A stretch of DNA of 64,000 bases from Actinocorallia herbida. Lineage in GTDB: Bacteria > Actinomycetota > Actinomycetes > Streptosporangiales > Streptosporangiaceae. The DNA lies in NCBI RefSeq assembly GCF_003751225.1, contig NZ_RJKE01000001.1, positions 8,122,001-8,186,000 on the forward strand. Direction: 5' to 3'. The notes under the pieces were generated by a model. The model was given only the letters and a program-made list of their open reading frames with translations, did not search any database and had not been told where the DNA came from. Position numbers and translations under genes: made by a program. Below are positions 34,018 through 42,986 of this stretch, piece by piece; the first letter of the stretch is position 1; every line of letters starts with the position of its first letter.

Positions 34018-35757
34018 GGCCCATTCGCGGATCTTGTCGATCCGGCGCTTGATGTCCGCCTCGCTGGCCTGGGCGACGGCGGGCCCGCCGCACGCCTGGC
34101 GCAGTTCGGTGTGCACGACGCCGTGCGGCTTGCCCGTGCGGTGGCTCCACGCGCCGACCAGGCCGTTCAGCTCGGTGCGCAGCGTGCGGAGGTCCTCGGA
34201 CGCGGTGGTCTCCTTGGGGGCCGCCGCGTCGCTGCCGCGTTTGCGCTGTGCGGCGACCTGTTCGGCCTGGCGCTGCCGCAGCAGCGCGGTGACCTGCTCG
34301 GGCTCCAGCAGGCCCGGAATGCCCAGGAAGTCCTGCTCCTCCTCCGAGCCGATCTCCCCGCCGACGCCGAACTCACCGCCGTCGAACAGCACCCGGTCGA
34401 AGGTCGCGCTGGCCTCCATCGTCTCGAAGGGGATCTCCTCCGAGAGGTCGGCGCCGTCGTTCTTGCGGTTGGCCTCGGCGAGCGCGTCGTCGTCCAGGCC
34501 GTCCTGCTCGCGCTGCTTGCGGTCCAGCACGTGGTCGCGCTCGGTCTCCATCTCCGCGGCGTGCCCCATCAGGGTCGGCACGCTCGGCAGGAACACCGAC
34601 GCCGTCTCGCCGCGCTTGCGGGCGCGCACGAAGCGGCCGACCGCCTGGGCGAAGAACAGCGGCGTCGCGGTCGAGGTGGCGTAGACGCCGACGGCCAGGC
34701 GCGGGATGTCGACGCCCTCGGAGACCATCCGGACCGCGCACAGCCAGCGGTCCTCCGAGTCGCCGAACTGCTTGATCTTCTTGCTGGCGTTCGGGTCGTC
34801 GGACAGGACGATCGTCGCGCCCTGCCCGGTGATCCCGCGGATCATCTTGGCGTAGGCGCGGGCCGCCTCATGGTCGGAGGCGATGACCATCGCACCGGCG
34901 TCCGGCATGCCCTTGCGGATCTCGGTCAGCCGCTTGTCGGCAGCGGCGATGACCTGCCGGATCCAGTCGCCCTTGGGGTCGAGCGCGGCCCGCCACGCCT
35001 GCGCGTTCTGGTCCTGGGTCATCGGCTGGCCGAGGCTCGCGGCGATCTCGTCGCCCGCGCGGGTGCGCCAGCGCATCTCGCCCGCGTACGCCATGAACAT
35101 CACCGGACGGACGACGCCGTCGGACAGCGCCGGGCCGTAGCCGTAGGTGTAGTCGGCGCGGCTGCGGCGGATGCCGTCCGGGCCCTCCTCGTACTCCACG
35201 AACGGGATCGGGTTGATGTCGGTGCGGAACGGGGTGCCCGACAGGGACAGCCGGCGCGCCGCGGGCTCGAACGCCTCGCGCACCGCGTCGCCCCACGACA
35301 GGCCGTCGCCCGCGTGGTGGACCTCGTCCATGATGATCAGCGTCTTGCGCATCTCGGTGCGGTTGCGGTGCAGCGCGGGCCGGGCCGCGACCGTCGCGTA
35401 GGTGACGGCGACGCCGTGGAACTCCTTGCCCACCTTGCCCTGGGAGTTGGTGAACTCGGGGTCGATCTTGATGCCGACACGCGCGGCGGACTCCGCCCAC
35501 TGGCGCTTCAGGTGCTCGGTCGGGCAGACCACGGTGAGGTTCTGGACGACCCGGCGGTCGAGCAGCTCACGGGCGAGGCGCAGCGCGAAGGTCGTCTTGC
35601 CCGCACCGGGGGTCGCCACGGCGAGGAAGTCGCGCGGGACGTCGCGGAAGTAGAGCTCCAGCGCCTGCTGCTGCCAGGCGCGCAGCGACCCCGCGGTGCC
35701 CCACGCGGCCCTCTCGGGGTAGGCGGGGGGCATGTTGGAGGCGGCAAAGGTACTCAC
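34003..35757 (-). CDS. DEAD/DEAH box SF2 helicase
   Basis: 584-residue helicase of the type III restriction subunit/UvsW-like branch. Motif I ATPGAGKTTFALRLA near residue 50, motif Ia VCPTEHLKRQWAES, motif II IIMDEVHHAGDG, motif III SLSGTPFRTD, motif V VRMVSEGVDIPRL and motif VI QAVGRFVRARKRG. The C-terminal about 170 residues are charged and specific to this actinobacterial family. No methylase or nuclease is adjacent, so a general DNA/RNA repair role is more likely than defence. Confidence 0.88.
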   Translation of the reverse strand: MSTFAASNMPPAYPERAAWGTAGSLRAWQQQALELYFRDVPRDFLAVATPGAGKTTFALRLARELLDRRVVQNLTVVCPTEHLKRQWAESAARVGIKIDPEFTNSQGKVGKEFHGVAVTYATVAARPALHRNRTEMRKTLIIMDEVHHAGDGLSWGDAVREAFEPAARRLSLSGTPFRTDINPIPFVEYEEGPDGIRRSRADYTYGYGPALSDGVVRPVMFMAYAGEMRWRTRAGDEIAASLGQPMTQDQNAQAWRAALDPKGDWIRQVIAAADKRLTEIRKGMPDAGAMVIASDHEAARAYAKMIRGITGQGATIVLSDDPNASKKIKQFGDSEDRWLCAVRMVSEGVDIPRLAVGVYATSTATPLFFAQAVGRFVRARKRGETASVFLPSVPTLMGHAAEMETERDHVLDRKQREQDGLDDDALAEANRKNDGADLSEEIPFETMEASATFDRVLFDGGEFGVGGEIGSEEEQDFLGIPGLLEPEQVTALLRQRQAEQVAAQRKRGSDAAAPKETTASEDLRTLRTELNGLVGAWSHRTGKPHGVVHTELRQACGGPAVAQASEADIKRRIDKIREWASRRA

Positions 35758-35845
35758 GATCCAGAGAGGCTACCGACCCCCACCGACAATGCGGGCCGAC
35801 TTGAAGCGTGCGGGATCTCACGCCGCGCCTTCCCGGGGCCCTCGG

Positions 35846-36532
35846 TCAGGCGCCGCGCCTGCGCGGAGCGCCCGGCGCACAGGGCCTCGCCGACGTCCTG
35901 GGCCACAGCCTGCCGTACCAGAAAAGGAGTCCTCCGGTGAGGAGGATCGCCGCGCCCGTCCGTCCCATGGCCGCGGTGTCCTGGCCGGTATAGGGCAGTT
36001 CGTCAGGACGGGCATTGGGCTTGCCCTTGCCCCCGCCCTCGCCTTCGGCCTTCCCGGGCTCGCCACCCTTCGCCGCCTCCCCTTCCGGGGCCTCCTCTTG
36101 GGGAGCAGCGCCCTCTTCGGCCGGACCCTGGGGCGACGCCCCGGTGGGGACCGGCACGGTCTCTGCGGGCGCCTCAGGCGCTTGGGCCGCCTCCTGCGCG
36201 GGCGCGGAGGGCTCGGTCGCGGCGGTGCCGCAGTACGCGGTGCGCTCGGCCGCGCCGATCTCGGCGCCCTGGCCGTCGTGGACCGAGATGCGCAGCGGGA
36301 CCCCGTCGCCGGTGAGGAAGACCCGGCTGTCCAGCCGGGTGCCCGCCGCGATGAACTCCGTGCGCAGGACCTGGTCGCCGGTCCGCAGCTCGTAGAACGC
36401 GTCGGCGCCGCCCGGGTTGACGACCTGGACCTCCACCACGCGGTCCGGGCATCGCACCTCGCCGAACGTGGCCTGAAGCGCGGTCCCCGGACCGTCCCCG
36501 GCCACGGCGAGCAGCAGCAGTTCCCCGAACAC
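35846..36532 (-). CDS. LPXTG cell-wall-anchored protein, shorter paralogue
   Basis: 228-residue predicted sortase substrate. A GTG at 36532 preceded by GGGGGAGG starts a short hydrophobic signal (FGELLLLAVAG) without the usual N-terminal positive charge. A domain of about 75 residues framed by two cysteines (VRCPDRVVEV ... ERTAYCG) is followed by a Pro/Glu/Gly-rich wall-spanning stretch, then LPYTG at residues 179-183, a hydrophobic helix and a basic tail. The Cys-framed domain resembles that of the upstream neighbour. No sortase gene is in the window. Confidence 0.75.
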   Translation of the reverse strand: MFGELLLLAVAGDGPGTALQATFGEVRCPDRVVEVQVVNPGGADAFYELRTGDQVLRTEFIAAGTRLDSRVFLTGDGVPLRISVHDGQGAEIGAAERTAYCGTAATEPSAPAQEAAQAPEAPAETVPVPTGASPQGPAEEGAAPQEEAPEGEAAKGGEPGKAEGEGGGKGKPNARPDELPYTGQDTAAMGRTGAAILLTGGLLFWYGRLWPRTSARPCAPGAPRRRGA

Positions 36533-36576
36533 CGCGACCTCCCCCGGAACGTGATCGACCGATCACACCGGGTCGC

Positions 36577-37398
36577 CTACCCGCGATCGGGGCCGAACAT
36601 TCCCTCCTTGCGGCGCGGCCACAACCCGCCCCACCACAGGATGATCGCGCCGGTGATGATCGACGCCGCGCCCGTCGCCACCCGGGCGACGAGGGTGCTC
36701 GAGTCCGCGCCGGTCTCCGGCAGCCGCTCCGGCTTCTCCGAAGGCTTGGCGCCGCCGCCCTTCGCGCAGTTGAGCTTGTAGGTGCGGCTCTTGATCGTCT
36801 TGCCGTCCTGGGTGACCCGGACGACGACGTTCTTGTCCTCGGTGAGGCGGACCTCGCTCGTCCGGGACGCGGCGGCGCCGAGCCGGTCGGCGAGCACGAG
36901 GCCGCCGTTCTTCGTGATCGAGTACCCCTGGCTCTCGGCGCCCTCGTTGGTCACCCGGACGGTGATGTCCTTGGCCGGGCAGTCCATGCCGCCGAACGCC
37001 ACGACGATGCCGCCGGCCTGGGTCGTCGGCTGCGGGGCCGCGGGGGGCTTGGTCTGGCTCGCCGACGGGGTCGCGGACGCCGGGGGCTTGGTCGCCGACG
37101 GGGCGGGCGCCGGAGACTGCGACTTCGTCGGCTCCGGGTCCTTGGTCGGCGACGTGGAGGGCGACTTCGAGGGGGTCTTCGTCGGCGTCGCCGAGGGGGT
37201 GCCCGAGGGTTTCTTGGTCGGCGGCTTCGTCGACGTCGCCGTCGGATCGGCCGACGGATCGGCCGACGAGGTCGCGCCCGACGGACTGGGCGTGCCCGAG
37301 GCGTTCGACGTGTCGTTGTCGTTCATGAACGCGGGGATCATGATCAAGGCCCCGATCACGATGAAGATCGCCGCAATGATCGCCCTGACCGGCTGCAT
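36577..37398 (-). CDS. LPXTG cell-wall-anchored protein, longer paralogue
   Basis: 273-residue predicted sortase substrate. N-terminal signal/anchor helix (residues 4-25), a long Ser/Thr/Pro/Lys-rich stalk (about 30-125), a domain of about 75 residues between cysteines (MDCPAKDITVRVTN ... TYKLNCAKG), then LPETG at 226-230, a hydrophobic helix and RRKEG tail. The sorting-signal end (WWGGLWPRRK) is close to that of the downstream protein (FWYGRLWPRT), supporting tandem duplication. The stalk implies surface exposure across the wall. Confidence 0.8.
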   Translation of the reverse strand: MQPVRAIIAAIFIVIGALIMIPAFMNDNDTSNASGTPSPSGATSSADPSADPTATSTKPPTKKPSGTPSATPTKTPSKSPSTSPTKDPEPTKSQSPAPAPSATKPPASATPSASQTKPPAAPQPTTQAGGIVVAFGGMDCPAKDITVRVTNEGAESQGYSITKNGGLVLADRLGAAASRTSEVRLTEDKNVVVRVTQDGKTIKSRTYKLNCAKGGGAKPSEKPERLPETGADSSTLVARVATGAASIITGAIILWWGGLWPRRKEGMFGPDRG

Positions 37399-37529
37399 CC
37401 CGCGCCTCCCCTAGGCATCAATTGATCGTTTCTTTACCCCCCATTGTGCGGCTTACGCCCGCGTTGCGGGGGCTGCTTGGCGTGCCCACTGCTGGACCGG
37501 CGTGTCCTGGACTTGTGGGACAAGAGATG

Positions 37530-38117
37530 ATGGAGGCCATGGATGACGACATCCGGCCCGGCCGACTGCTGGTGGCCACCCCGATGCTGGAGGACCCGAA
37601 CTTCCGCCGCAGCGTGGTCCTGGTGGTCGACCACGGGCCCGAGGACGGGACGGTCGGCGTCGTCCTCAACCGGCCGACCGAGGTCAGGGTGGGCCGGATC
37701 CTGCCACCGTGGGCCGAACTGGCCGGCGGCGGAGAGGACGTGGTGTTCCAGGGCGGGCCCGTCGCCCTCGACAGCGCCCTCGCCCTCGCGCACGTGCCGG
37801 GCACCGGGGAGCCGCTCGGCTGGCGCCCGCTGGAGGGGATTCCGGCCGTGGCCCGGGTCGGCCTGGTCGACCTCGACAGCCCGCCCGCGCTGCTGGCCGA
37901 CTCGGCCGCGCAGTTCCGGGTGTTCGCCGGATACGCCGGGTGGGGCCGCGACCAGCTCAAGTCGGAGATCGCCGAGGACGCGTGGCTGGTGGTCTCGGGG
38001 CAGACCGCGGACGTCTTCTCGGCCGAGCCAGCGGAGCTGTGGCGGCGCGTCCTGCACCGGCAGGGCGGGGAGCTGGCCTTCCTCGCGACCTTCCCCGACG
38101 ACCCGACGCTGAACTGA
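37530..38117 (+). CDS. YqgE/AlgH family protein
   Basis: About 195-residue conserved bacterial protein of unknown function. Landmarks: GRLLVATPMLEDPNFRRSVVLVVDH, GVVLNRPTEV, VFQGGPVALDSALAL, FAGYAGWGRDQLKSEI, WLVV and a C-terminal Trp. Start is uncertain: ATG 37530 is used; 37527 and 37539 are alternatives and the frame is open upstream. Divergent from the LPXTG genes. Confidence 0.9.
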   Translation: MEAMDDDIRPGRLLVATPMLEDPNFRRSVVLVVDHGPEDGTVGVVLNRPTEVRVGRILPPWAELAGGGEDVVFQGGPVALDSALALAHVPGTGEPLGWRPLEGIPAVARVGLVDLDSPPALLADSAAQFRVFAGYAGWGRDQLKSEIAEDAWLVVSGQTADVFSAEPAELWRRVLHRQGGELAFLATFPDDPTLN

Positions 38118-38169
38118 CCCCTCCGGCCGACGCTGAACCAACCCCGCCGACCCGCCCTAAACTGAACGC

Positions 38170-38460
38170 ATGAGTGAGCCGACTTTCACGCCGGGCCAGG
38201 GCGGCACCGGGACCATGATCAAGCCGGATGCCGACGTCCGCCCGGATCTCTCCCACGGAGACGGCGACCACGAACGCTTCGCGCACTACGTCAAGAAGGC
38301 CAAGATCACCGAGAGCGCGCTGACCGGCACCCCGGTCATCGCGCTGTGCGGCAAGGTCTGGGTGCCCAACCGCGACCCGAAGAAGTTCCCGGTCTGCCCC
38401 GAGTGCAAGGAGATCTACGAGGGCATGGCCCCCGGCGGCGGCGACAACAACAAAGAGTAA
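38170..38460 (+). CDS. DUF3039 small zinc-ribbon-like protein
   Basis: 96-residue actinobacterial protein. DERFAHYVKK-type block (HERFAHYVKKAKITESALTG), then PVIALCGKVWVPNRDPKKFPVCPECKEIY, where one early Cys and a Cys-x2-Cys pair could bind zinc. Family function is unknown, and its location after YqgE recurs in relatives I recall only vaguely. Own ATG with a short 52-bp spacer from YqgE. Confidence 0.85.
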   Translation: MSEPTFTPGQGGTGTMIKPDADVRPDLSHGDGDHERFAHYVKKAKITESALTGTPVIALCGKVWVPNRDPKKFPVCPECKEIYEGMAPGGGDNNKE

Positions 38461-38529
38461 TCATCTCAACACGCAACGTCCCCCGACCGCTACGCTGGAC
38501 CGCCAATCAGCACACGGTTCGGGGGACGG

Positions 38530-39516
38530 ATGCGGCGACGCCTGGCGGCGATGGTCTCGGTGACGGCACTGGCGCTGACCGGAGGCACGGCGAACGCGAA
38601 TCCCGGCGATGACCCGGTGCGGTCCGCGCCCTCCGCCGGAGACTGCTTCCGCCCCGCGGTCGACCTGCCCGTGCCCGCGCGGCCCGCCAGACCCGCGCTG
38701 GACACCTCGCTGCGCCCCCGCGACACCGTCGACCCGACCCCGGCGCAGGTCCGCGAGATGCTCGCCGATCTCGCCCTCCGCGCGCCCTTCCGGCGGCCCG
38801 ACCGGCCCAACCGGCCCGCGGCCGCGCGGATCACCGTACCCGTCGCGTTCCACGTCCTCGCGCCCGACGGCACCGCCACCGGACGGCCGACCGCGGCCAC
38901 CATCAACGCCCAGATCCGCATCCTCAACGACGCCTACGGCGGCGTGCGCGGCGGCGTCGACACCGGCTTCCGGTTCCGGCTGGCCTCCACCGACACCACG
39001 GTCAACGCCGCCTGGTTCCGCGATCCGATAGGGCATGAGACCGCCTACAAGCCCCAGCTGCGCAAGGGCGGCACGGGCACCCTCAACCTGTACAGCGCCG
39101 ACGTCGGCCAGGCCGTCCTCGGCTACGCGACGTTCCCCCAGACCGTCAAGGACAAGCCGGCCCTCGACGGGGTCGTCATCGACCATCGCAGCATGCCGCG
39201 CGGCACCTACGCCAACTACGACCTGGGGTTCACCGCGGTCCATGAGGTCGGCCACTGGCTCGGCCTGTTCCACACGTTCGAGAACGGCTGCAACGCGCCC
39301 GGCGACGGGGTCGCCGACACGCCCGACCAGGCGACGGCGTCCGACGGGTGCCCGGAAGGCAAGGACACCTGCACGACGCCCGGCGCCGACCCCGTGCACA
39401 ACTACATGGACTACAGCTACGACGCCTGCATGAAGGAGTTCACCCGGGGCCAGGCCGACCGGCTGCGGCGCAGCTGGACCGCCTACCGCAACGGCGGCGC
39501 GGGCTCGCTGCGCTAG
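38530..39516 (+). CDS. Secreted zinc metalloprotease, M43 (pappalysin-like) family
   Basis: 328-residue protein with a signal peptide (residues 1-24, ending TANAN). After a propeptide-like segment the catalytic domain carries HEVGHWLGLFH (HExxHxxGxxH zinc site) and the Met-turn NYMDYSYDAC. Four nearby cysteines (NGCNAPGDG, SDGCPEGKDTCTT) probably form disulfides. Exported protease, substrate unknown. Convergent with the malic enzyme gene, 16 bp apart. Confidence 0.9.
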   Translation: MRRRLAAMVSVTALALTGGTANANPGDDPVRSAPSAGDCFRPAVDLPVPARPARPALDTSLRPRDTVDPTPAQVREMLADLALRAPFRRPDRPNRPAAARITVPVAFHVLAPDGTATGRPTAATINAQIRILNDAYGGVRGGVDTGFRFRLASTDTTVNAAWFRDPIGHETAYKPQLRKGGTGTLNLYSADVGQAVLGYATFPQTVKDKPALDGVVIDHRSMPRGTYANYDLGFTAVHEVGHWLGLFHTFENGCNAPGDGVADTPDQATASDGCPEGKDTCTTPGADPVHNYMDYSYDACMKEFTRGQADRLRRSWTAYRNGGAGSLR

Positions 39517-39532
39517 CGGCCCGCGCCCGGGA

Positions 39533-40945
39533 TCAGGCCGAAGGCTCCTCGACGGGCTCGGTGCCGCCGCCCGCCGCCTCGCGCACGGCCGCGGCCACCG
39601 CCGTGGTCACGTCCGGGTGGAACACGCTCGGGACGATGTAGTTCGGGCCGAGCTCGGCGTCGGTCACCACACCGGCGAGGGCGCGCGCCGCGGCCACCAG
39701 CATGTCCCGGTTGACGACCCGGGCCCCGCCGTCCAGCAGGCCGCGGAAGACCCCGGGGAACGCCAGCACGTTGTTGATCTGGTTGGGGTAGTCGCTGCGG
39801 CCGGTGGCGACCACCGCGGCGTGCTCCCGCGCCTCGTCGGGGCTGACCTCAGGCTCGGGGTTGGCCAGCGCGAACACGATCGCGTCCGAGGCCATGCCCG
39901 CGATGTCGTCGCCGTCGAGGATGCCGGGGGCCGACACGCCGATGAACACATCGGCGTTCTTCACCGCGCCCTTGAGGTCGCCGTCGTAGCCCGCGGCGTT
40001 GGTGTTCGCCGCGATCCAGCCGAGCGACTCGTCGAGGTCGGCGCGGCCCGCGTGGACCGCTCCGTGCATGTCGCAGACGATGACGTCCCGGGCGCCGGCG
40101 TGCAGCAGCAGCTTGAGGATCGCGGTGCCCGCGGCCCCCGCGCCCGCCATGGCGATCCGCACCTGGGACAGGTCCTTGCGGACCACCCGCAGCGCGTTGG
40201 TCAGCGCGGCGAGCACGCAGATCGCGGTGCCGTGCTGATCGTCGTGGAAGACCGGGATGTCCAGCAGCTCGCGCAGCCGGGCCTCGATCTCGAAGCAGCG
40301 GGGCGCGGAGATGTCCTCGAGGTTGATCCCGCCGAAGCCCGGCGCGATGCACTGGACGATCCGGACGATCTCGTCGGGGTCCTGGGTGTCCAGGCAGATC
40401 GGCCAGGCGTCGATCCCGGCGAACCGCTTGAACAGCGCCGCCTTGCCCTCCATGACCGGCATGGCGGCCTCGGGGCCGATGTTGCCCAGGCCCAGCACGG
40501 CCGAGCCGTCGGTGACGACCGCGACGCTGTTGCGCTTGATCGTCAGGCGGCGGGCGTCCTCCTTGTTGCGCGCGATCGCCATCGAGACCCGCGCCACGCC
40601 CGGCGTGTAGGCCATCGAGAGTTCCTCGCGGTTGCGCAGCGGCACCTTGGACTTCATCTCGATCTTGCCGCCGAGGTGCATCAGGAAGGTGCGGTCGGAG
40701 ACCTTGTGCACCTTCACGCCCTCGATGCCCTCGATGACCCCGACGATCGCCTCGGCGTGCGCGGTGTCCCGGGTGGCGATGGTCACGTCGATGCCGAGCA
40801 TGTCGGTGGCCGCGGTGTTGACGTCGAGGGCGGTGACGACGCCGCCCGCGTGCTCGACGTGGTGGGTGATCCCGCTGACGGCCCTGCCGCCCGCGGGGAC
40901 CTCCAACCGGACCGTGATCGAATATGACACGCTCGGCGCGCCCAC
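39533..40945 (-). CDS. NAD-dependent malic enzyme
   Basis: 470-residue malate oxidative decarboxylase producing pyruvate, CO2 and NADH. An N-terminal ACT-like regulatory domain (residues 1-85, SITVRLEVPAGGRAVSGI) precedes the catalytic domain, where AYTPGVARV, KRNSVAVVTDGSAVLGLGNIG, FHDDQHGTAICV and the Rossmann GAGAAGTAILKLLL motif are visible. GTG start at 40945. Upstream lies a strong hairpin that ends the preceding gene. Confidence 0.94.
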   Translation of the reverse strand: MGAPSVSYSITVRLEVPAGGRAVSGITHHVEHAGGVVTALDVNTAATDMLGIDVTIATRDTAHAEAIVGVIEGIEGVKVHKVSDRTFLMHLGGKIEMKSKVPLRNREELSMAYTPGVARVSMAIARNKEDARRLTIKRNSVAVVTDGSAVLGLGNIGPEAAMPVMEGKAALFKRFAGIDAWPICLDTQDPDEIVRIVQCIAPGFGGINLEDISAPRCFEIEARLRELLDIPVFHDDQHGTAICVLAALTNALRVVRKDLSQVRIAMAGAGAAGTAILKLLLHAGARDVIVCDMHGAVHAGRADLDESLGWIAANTNAAGYDGDLKGAVKNADVFIGVSAPGILDGDDIAGMASDAIVFALANPEPEVSPDEAREHAAVVATGRSDYPNQINNVLAFPGVFRGLLDGGARVVNRDMLVAAARALAGVVTDAELGPNYIVPSVFHPDVTTAVAAAVREAAGGGTEPVEEPSA

Positions 40946-40974
40946 GTGTGACTCCTCATGCCAGAGAAAAGAAC

Positions 40975-41008
40975 GAGCCCTGACATGCCTTCTGACATGT
41001 CAGGGCTC
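40975..41008 (-). terminator. Intrinsic terminator after the CnoX-like gene
   Basis: GAGCCCTGACATG (40975-40987) and CATGTCAGGGCTC (40996-41008) form a perfect 13-bp stem with an 8-nt loop. On the minus strand it is followed by GTTCTTTTCTC, about 60 bp beyond the stop of the thioredoxin-like gene. Its position before malic enzyme means read-through control is possible. Confidence 0.75.
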
Positions 41009-41068
41009 TCCTGAGAATACGCCGTCAAGGCGAGCGGATGTAAGCGACCGCAAAAAATTGCGAAAATT

Positions 41069-41968
41069 TCAGAACAACGCGGCTTGCAGAGCCCGCCTCG
41101 CCTTTGCTACGCGCTGATCATCGCTCGGCAGGCATTCGAACAGCGCGAGCAGGTGCACCCGCGCCGCGTCGCGGTCGTCGCCCGCGGTCGTGCGGACCAC
41201 CGCGACGAGCCGGGCGAAGGCGCCCTCGGCGTCGTCCTGGAGGAGCTGGACGTCGGCCGCCGCCAGGGGGTCGGACTCCACGCGCTCGGAGTCGTAGCCC
41301 TGGACCCGGATGGTCAGCTCGGTGAGGGCGAGGCGGCGCTTGGCCACCTCGTCGCGCGGGTCGGCGGCGAGCACCTCGCGGAACGCCGTCGCGGCGGCCT
41401 CGAAGTCGCCTCCGGCCAGGGCCTGCTCGGCGGCGGCGTGCGCGGGGTCGACCGGCTCCGCCTCCTCGGCGGGCTCCTCGCCCCCGGCGGGCGCGTCGCC
41501 CATCAGGCCCTGCTCCTTGAGCGCGGCGAACAGCTCGCTGAGGGCGGTGCGCAGCTCCGCCTCCGGCGGGACGCTGTTGAGGAAGGGCATCATCTGCCCC
41601 TGCACCACCACGCCGACGAACGGCAGGCGCTGCACCCGCATCTGCTGGAGGTAGCCCTGGAGCTGCTGGTTGACCTCGATGTCGACCCGGGCGAGCAGCC
41701 AGGAGCCGGCGCCCTCGGCGACCAGCTTCTCCAGATCGCCCATGAGCGCGTCGCACGACGGCTCCTTGTCGACCACGAACGCCACCATCACGGGTACGCG
41801 CATGGACCGCTCGACGACCTCGGACCCGAAGGTCGCGTCGTTCACCTCGATCAGGTACTGGCCGCCCGGCCCGGCCGGCCGCTCGGCGCGCTCCTGCTGC
41901 CTCTTGGCCGCCGCCGCGCGGGCACCCAGGTCGACGGCGCCGTGCAGGGAGAAATCACGCTTCTGCAT
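41069..41968 (-). CDS. CnoX/YbbN-like thioredoxin-fold TPR co-chaperone
   Basis: 299-residue protein: N-terminal linker, a thioredoxin fold (about residues 38-145, VNDATFGSEVVERSMRVPVMVAF ... RLPFVGVVVQG) and C-terminal TPR-like helices (AAAEQALAGGDFEAAATAFREVLAADPRDEVAKRRLAL). The usual CxxC motif is EPSC (Cys72 only), so it is not a classic oxidoreductase, matching the YbbN/CnoX class of holdase chaperones. ATG at 41968. Transcribed alone and ended by a strong hairpin. Confidence 0.85.
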   Translation of the reverse strand: MQKRDFSLHGAVDLGARAAAAKRQQERAERPAGPGGQYLIEVNDATFGSEVVERSMRVPVMVAFVVDKEPSCDALMGDLEKLVAEGAGSWLLARVDIEVNQQLQGYLQQMRVQRLPFVGVVVQGQMMPFLNSVPPEAELRTALSELFAALKEQGLMGDAPAGGEEPAEEAEPVDPAHAAAEQALAGGDFEAAATAFREVLAADPRDEVAKRRLALTELTIRVQGYDSERVESDPLAAADVQLLQDDAEGAFARLVAVVRTTAGDDRDAARVHLLALFECLPSDDQRVAKARRALQAALF

Positions 41969-42197
41969 GGGTCCATCCTGCCTCATGCGGGCGGGAACCC
42001 GAACGCGTCGGCGCGGCCCGGTCACACAGCGGACATTGCGGCGAGTGACCAAAAGGCTGCTGACAGCGATACCAAAGGACCGTTATAGTTCCGCTGTCGA
42101 TGCGTGTTGCGACGGCAAAAGGCCCGGCCGCCTGGGGATGACGCCGGAATGCCGCCAGCCCGTCACGCGTCGCCGAGAACTCAGGGGGAAACAGAAA

Positions 42198-42980
42198 GTG
42201 ATCGTGGAGACATCCGCGATCGTGGCGAAGGGACTGGGCGTCCGCCGTGGGGGACGGTGGGTGCTGCGGCCTGTCTCCTTCGGCCTGCCGGAAGGCGCGG
42301 TCGGGATCGCCGGCCCCGCCGGCTCCGGCACGTCGGACCTGCTCGCCACGCTCGCGACACTGCGCCGGCCGCACACCGGCCGCCTTGAGGTGCTGGGCCA
42401 CGACTCCGGCACCCGGGGCGGCCTGCGGCTTCTGCGCTCCCGAATCGGGTTCCTGCCCGCCGAGTCCCCCTGGGCCGCCAGTTCCACGGTCGGCGATTTC
42501 GTCGCCTACGCGGCCTACTACCAGCGCCGGCCCGCGACGTCCGTCGCGAAGGTCATCGACGGCCTCGACCTGCGGGACGTGGCCACCTGGCCGCTCAGCT
42601 CCCTGCCTCCCGACCTCCGGGTGCGCGCCGGGCTCGCCGCGGCGTGCGTGCACGAGCCCGACATCGCCTTCCTCGACCAGCCCTTCGCGGGCCTCTCCGA
42701 CACTCAGGCCGCCGAACTCGGCCCCCTGATCGCCGCGGCCGCGCCGACCGTGGTCGTCACCGCCGCCGAGACCGGCCCGCTCAGCCCCTGGTGCGACAGC
42801 GTCCTCGTGCTGCACCACTGCCGCCTCACCCCCGCGGACCGCGCCCCGGCCCCCTCGCTCTCCCGTTCCCCCTCTCCCGTGGAACCGGGGGCGGCGGCGA
42901 GGGCCGCGGCACAGGGCGGCGCTCCGCGCCGGCCCCTTCCCGGCGCCGTCCGCGGCCAGGCCCCTTTGCCCATCGGCTGA
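42198..42980 (+). CDS. Degenerate ABC-transporter ATPase-like protein
   Basis: 260-residue protein with the overall layout of an ABC ATPase, but the catalytic motifs are altered: Walker A is GPAGSGTS (Thr45 in place of Lys), the Q-loop Gln is Ala88, the signature is LSSLP, Walker B ends LDQP (Gln161 for the catalytic Glu), and the H-loop His is missing (VVTAAETG). ATP hydrolysis is thus unlikely. Start GTG 42198 with AGGGGGAA upstream. A Pro/Ala-rich tail ends the protein, and a membrane protein gene begins 6 bp later, so they probably act together as a non-canonical complex. Confidence 0.75.
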   Translation: MIVETSAIVAKGLGVRRGGRWVLRPVSFGLPEGAVGIAGPAGSGTSDLLATLATLRRPHTGRLEVLGHDSGTRGGLRLLRSRIGFLPAESPWAASSTVGDFVAYAAYYQRRPATSVAKVIDGLDLRDVATWPLSSLPPDLRVRAGLAAACVHEPDIAFLDQPFAGLSDTQAAELGPLIAAAAPTVVVTAAETGPLSPWCDSVLVLHHCRLTPADRAPAPSLSRSPSPVEPGAAARAAAQGGAPRRPLPGAVRGQAPLPIG

Positions 42981-42986
42981 CGCGGC

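Noticed and set aside
34003-35757. Helicase as part of a restriction or phage-defence system
   Set aside because: No methylase, nuclease or other defence gene is adjacent, and the neighbours are housekeeping or surface proteins.
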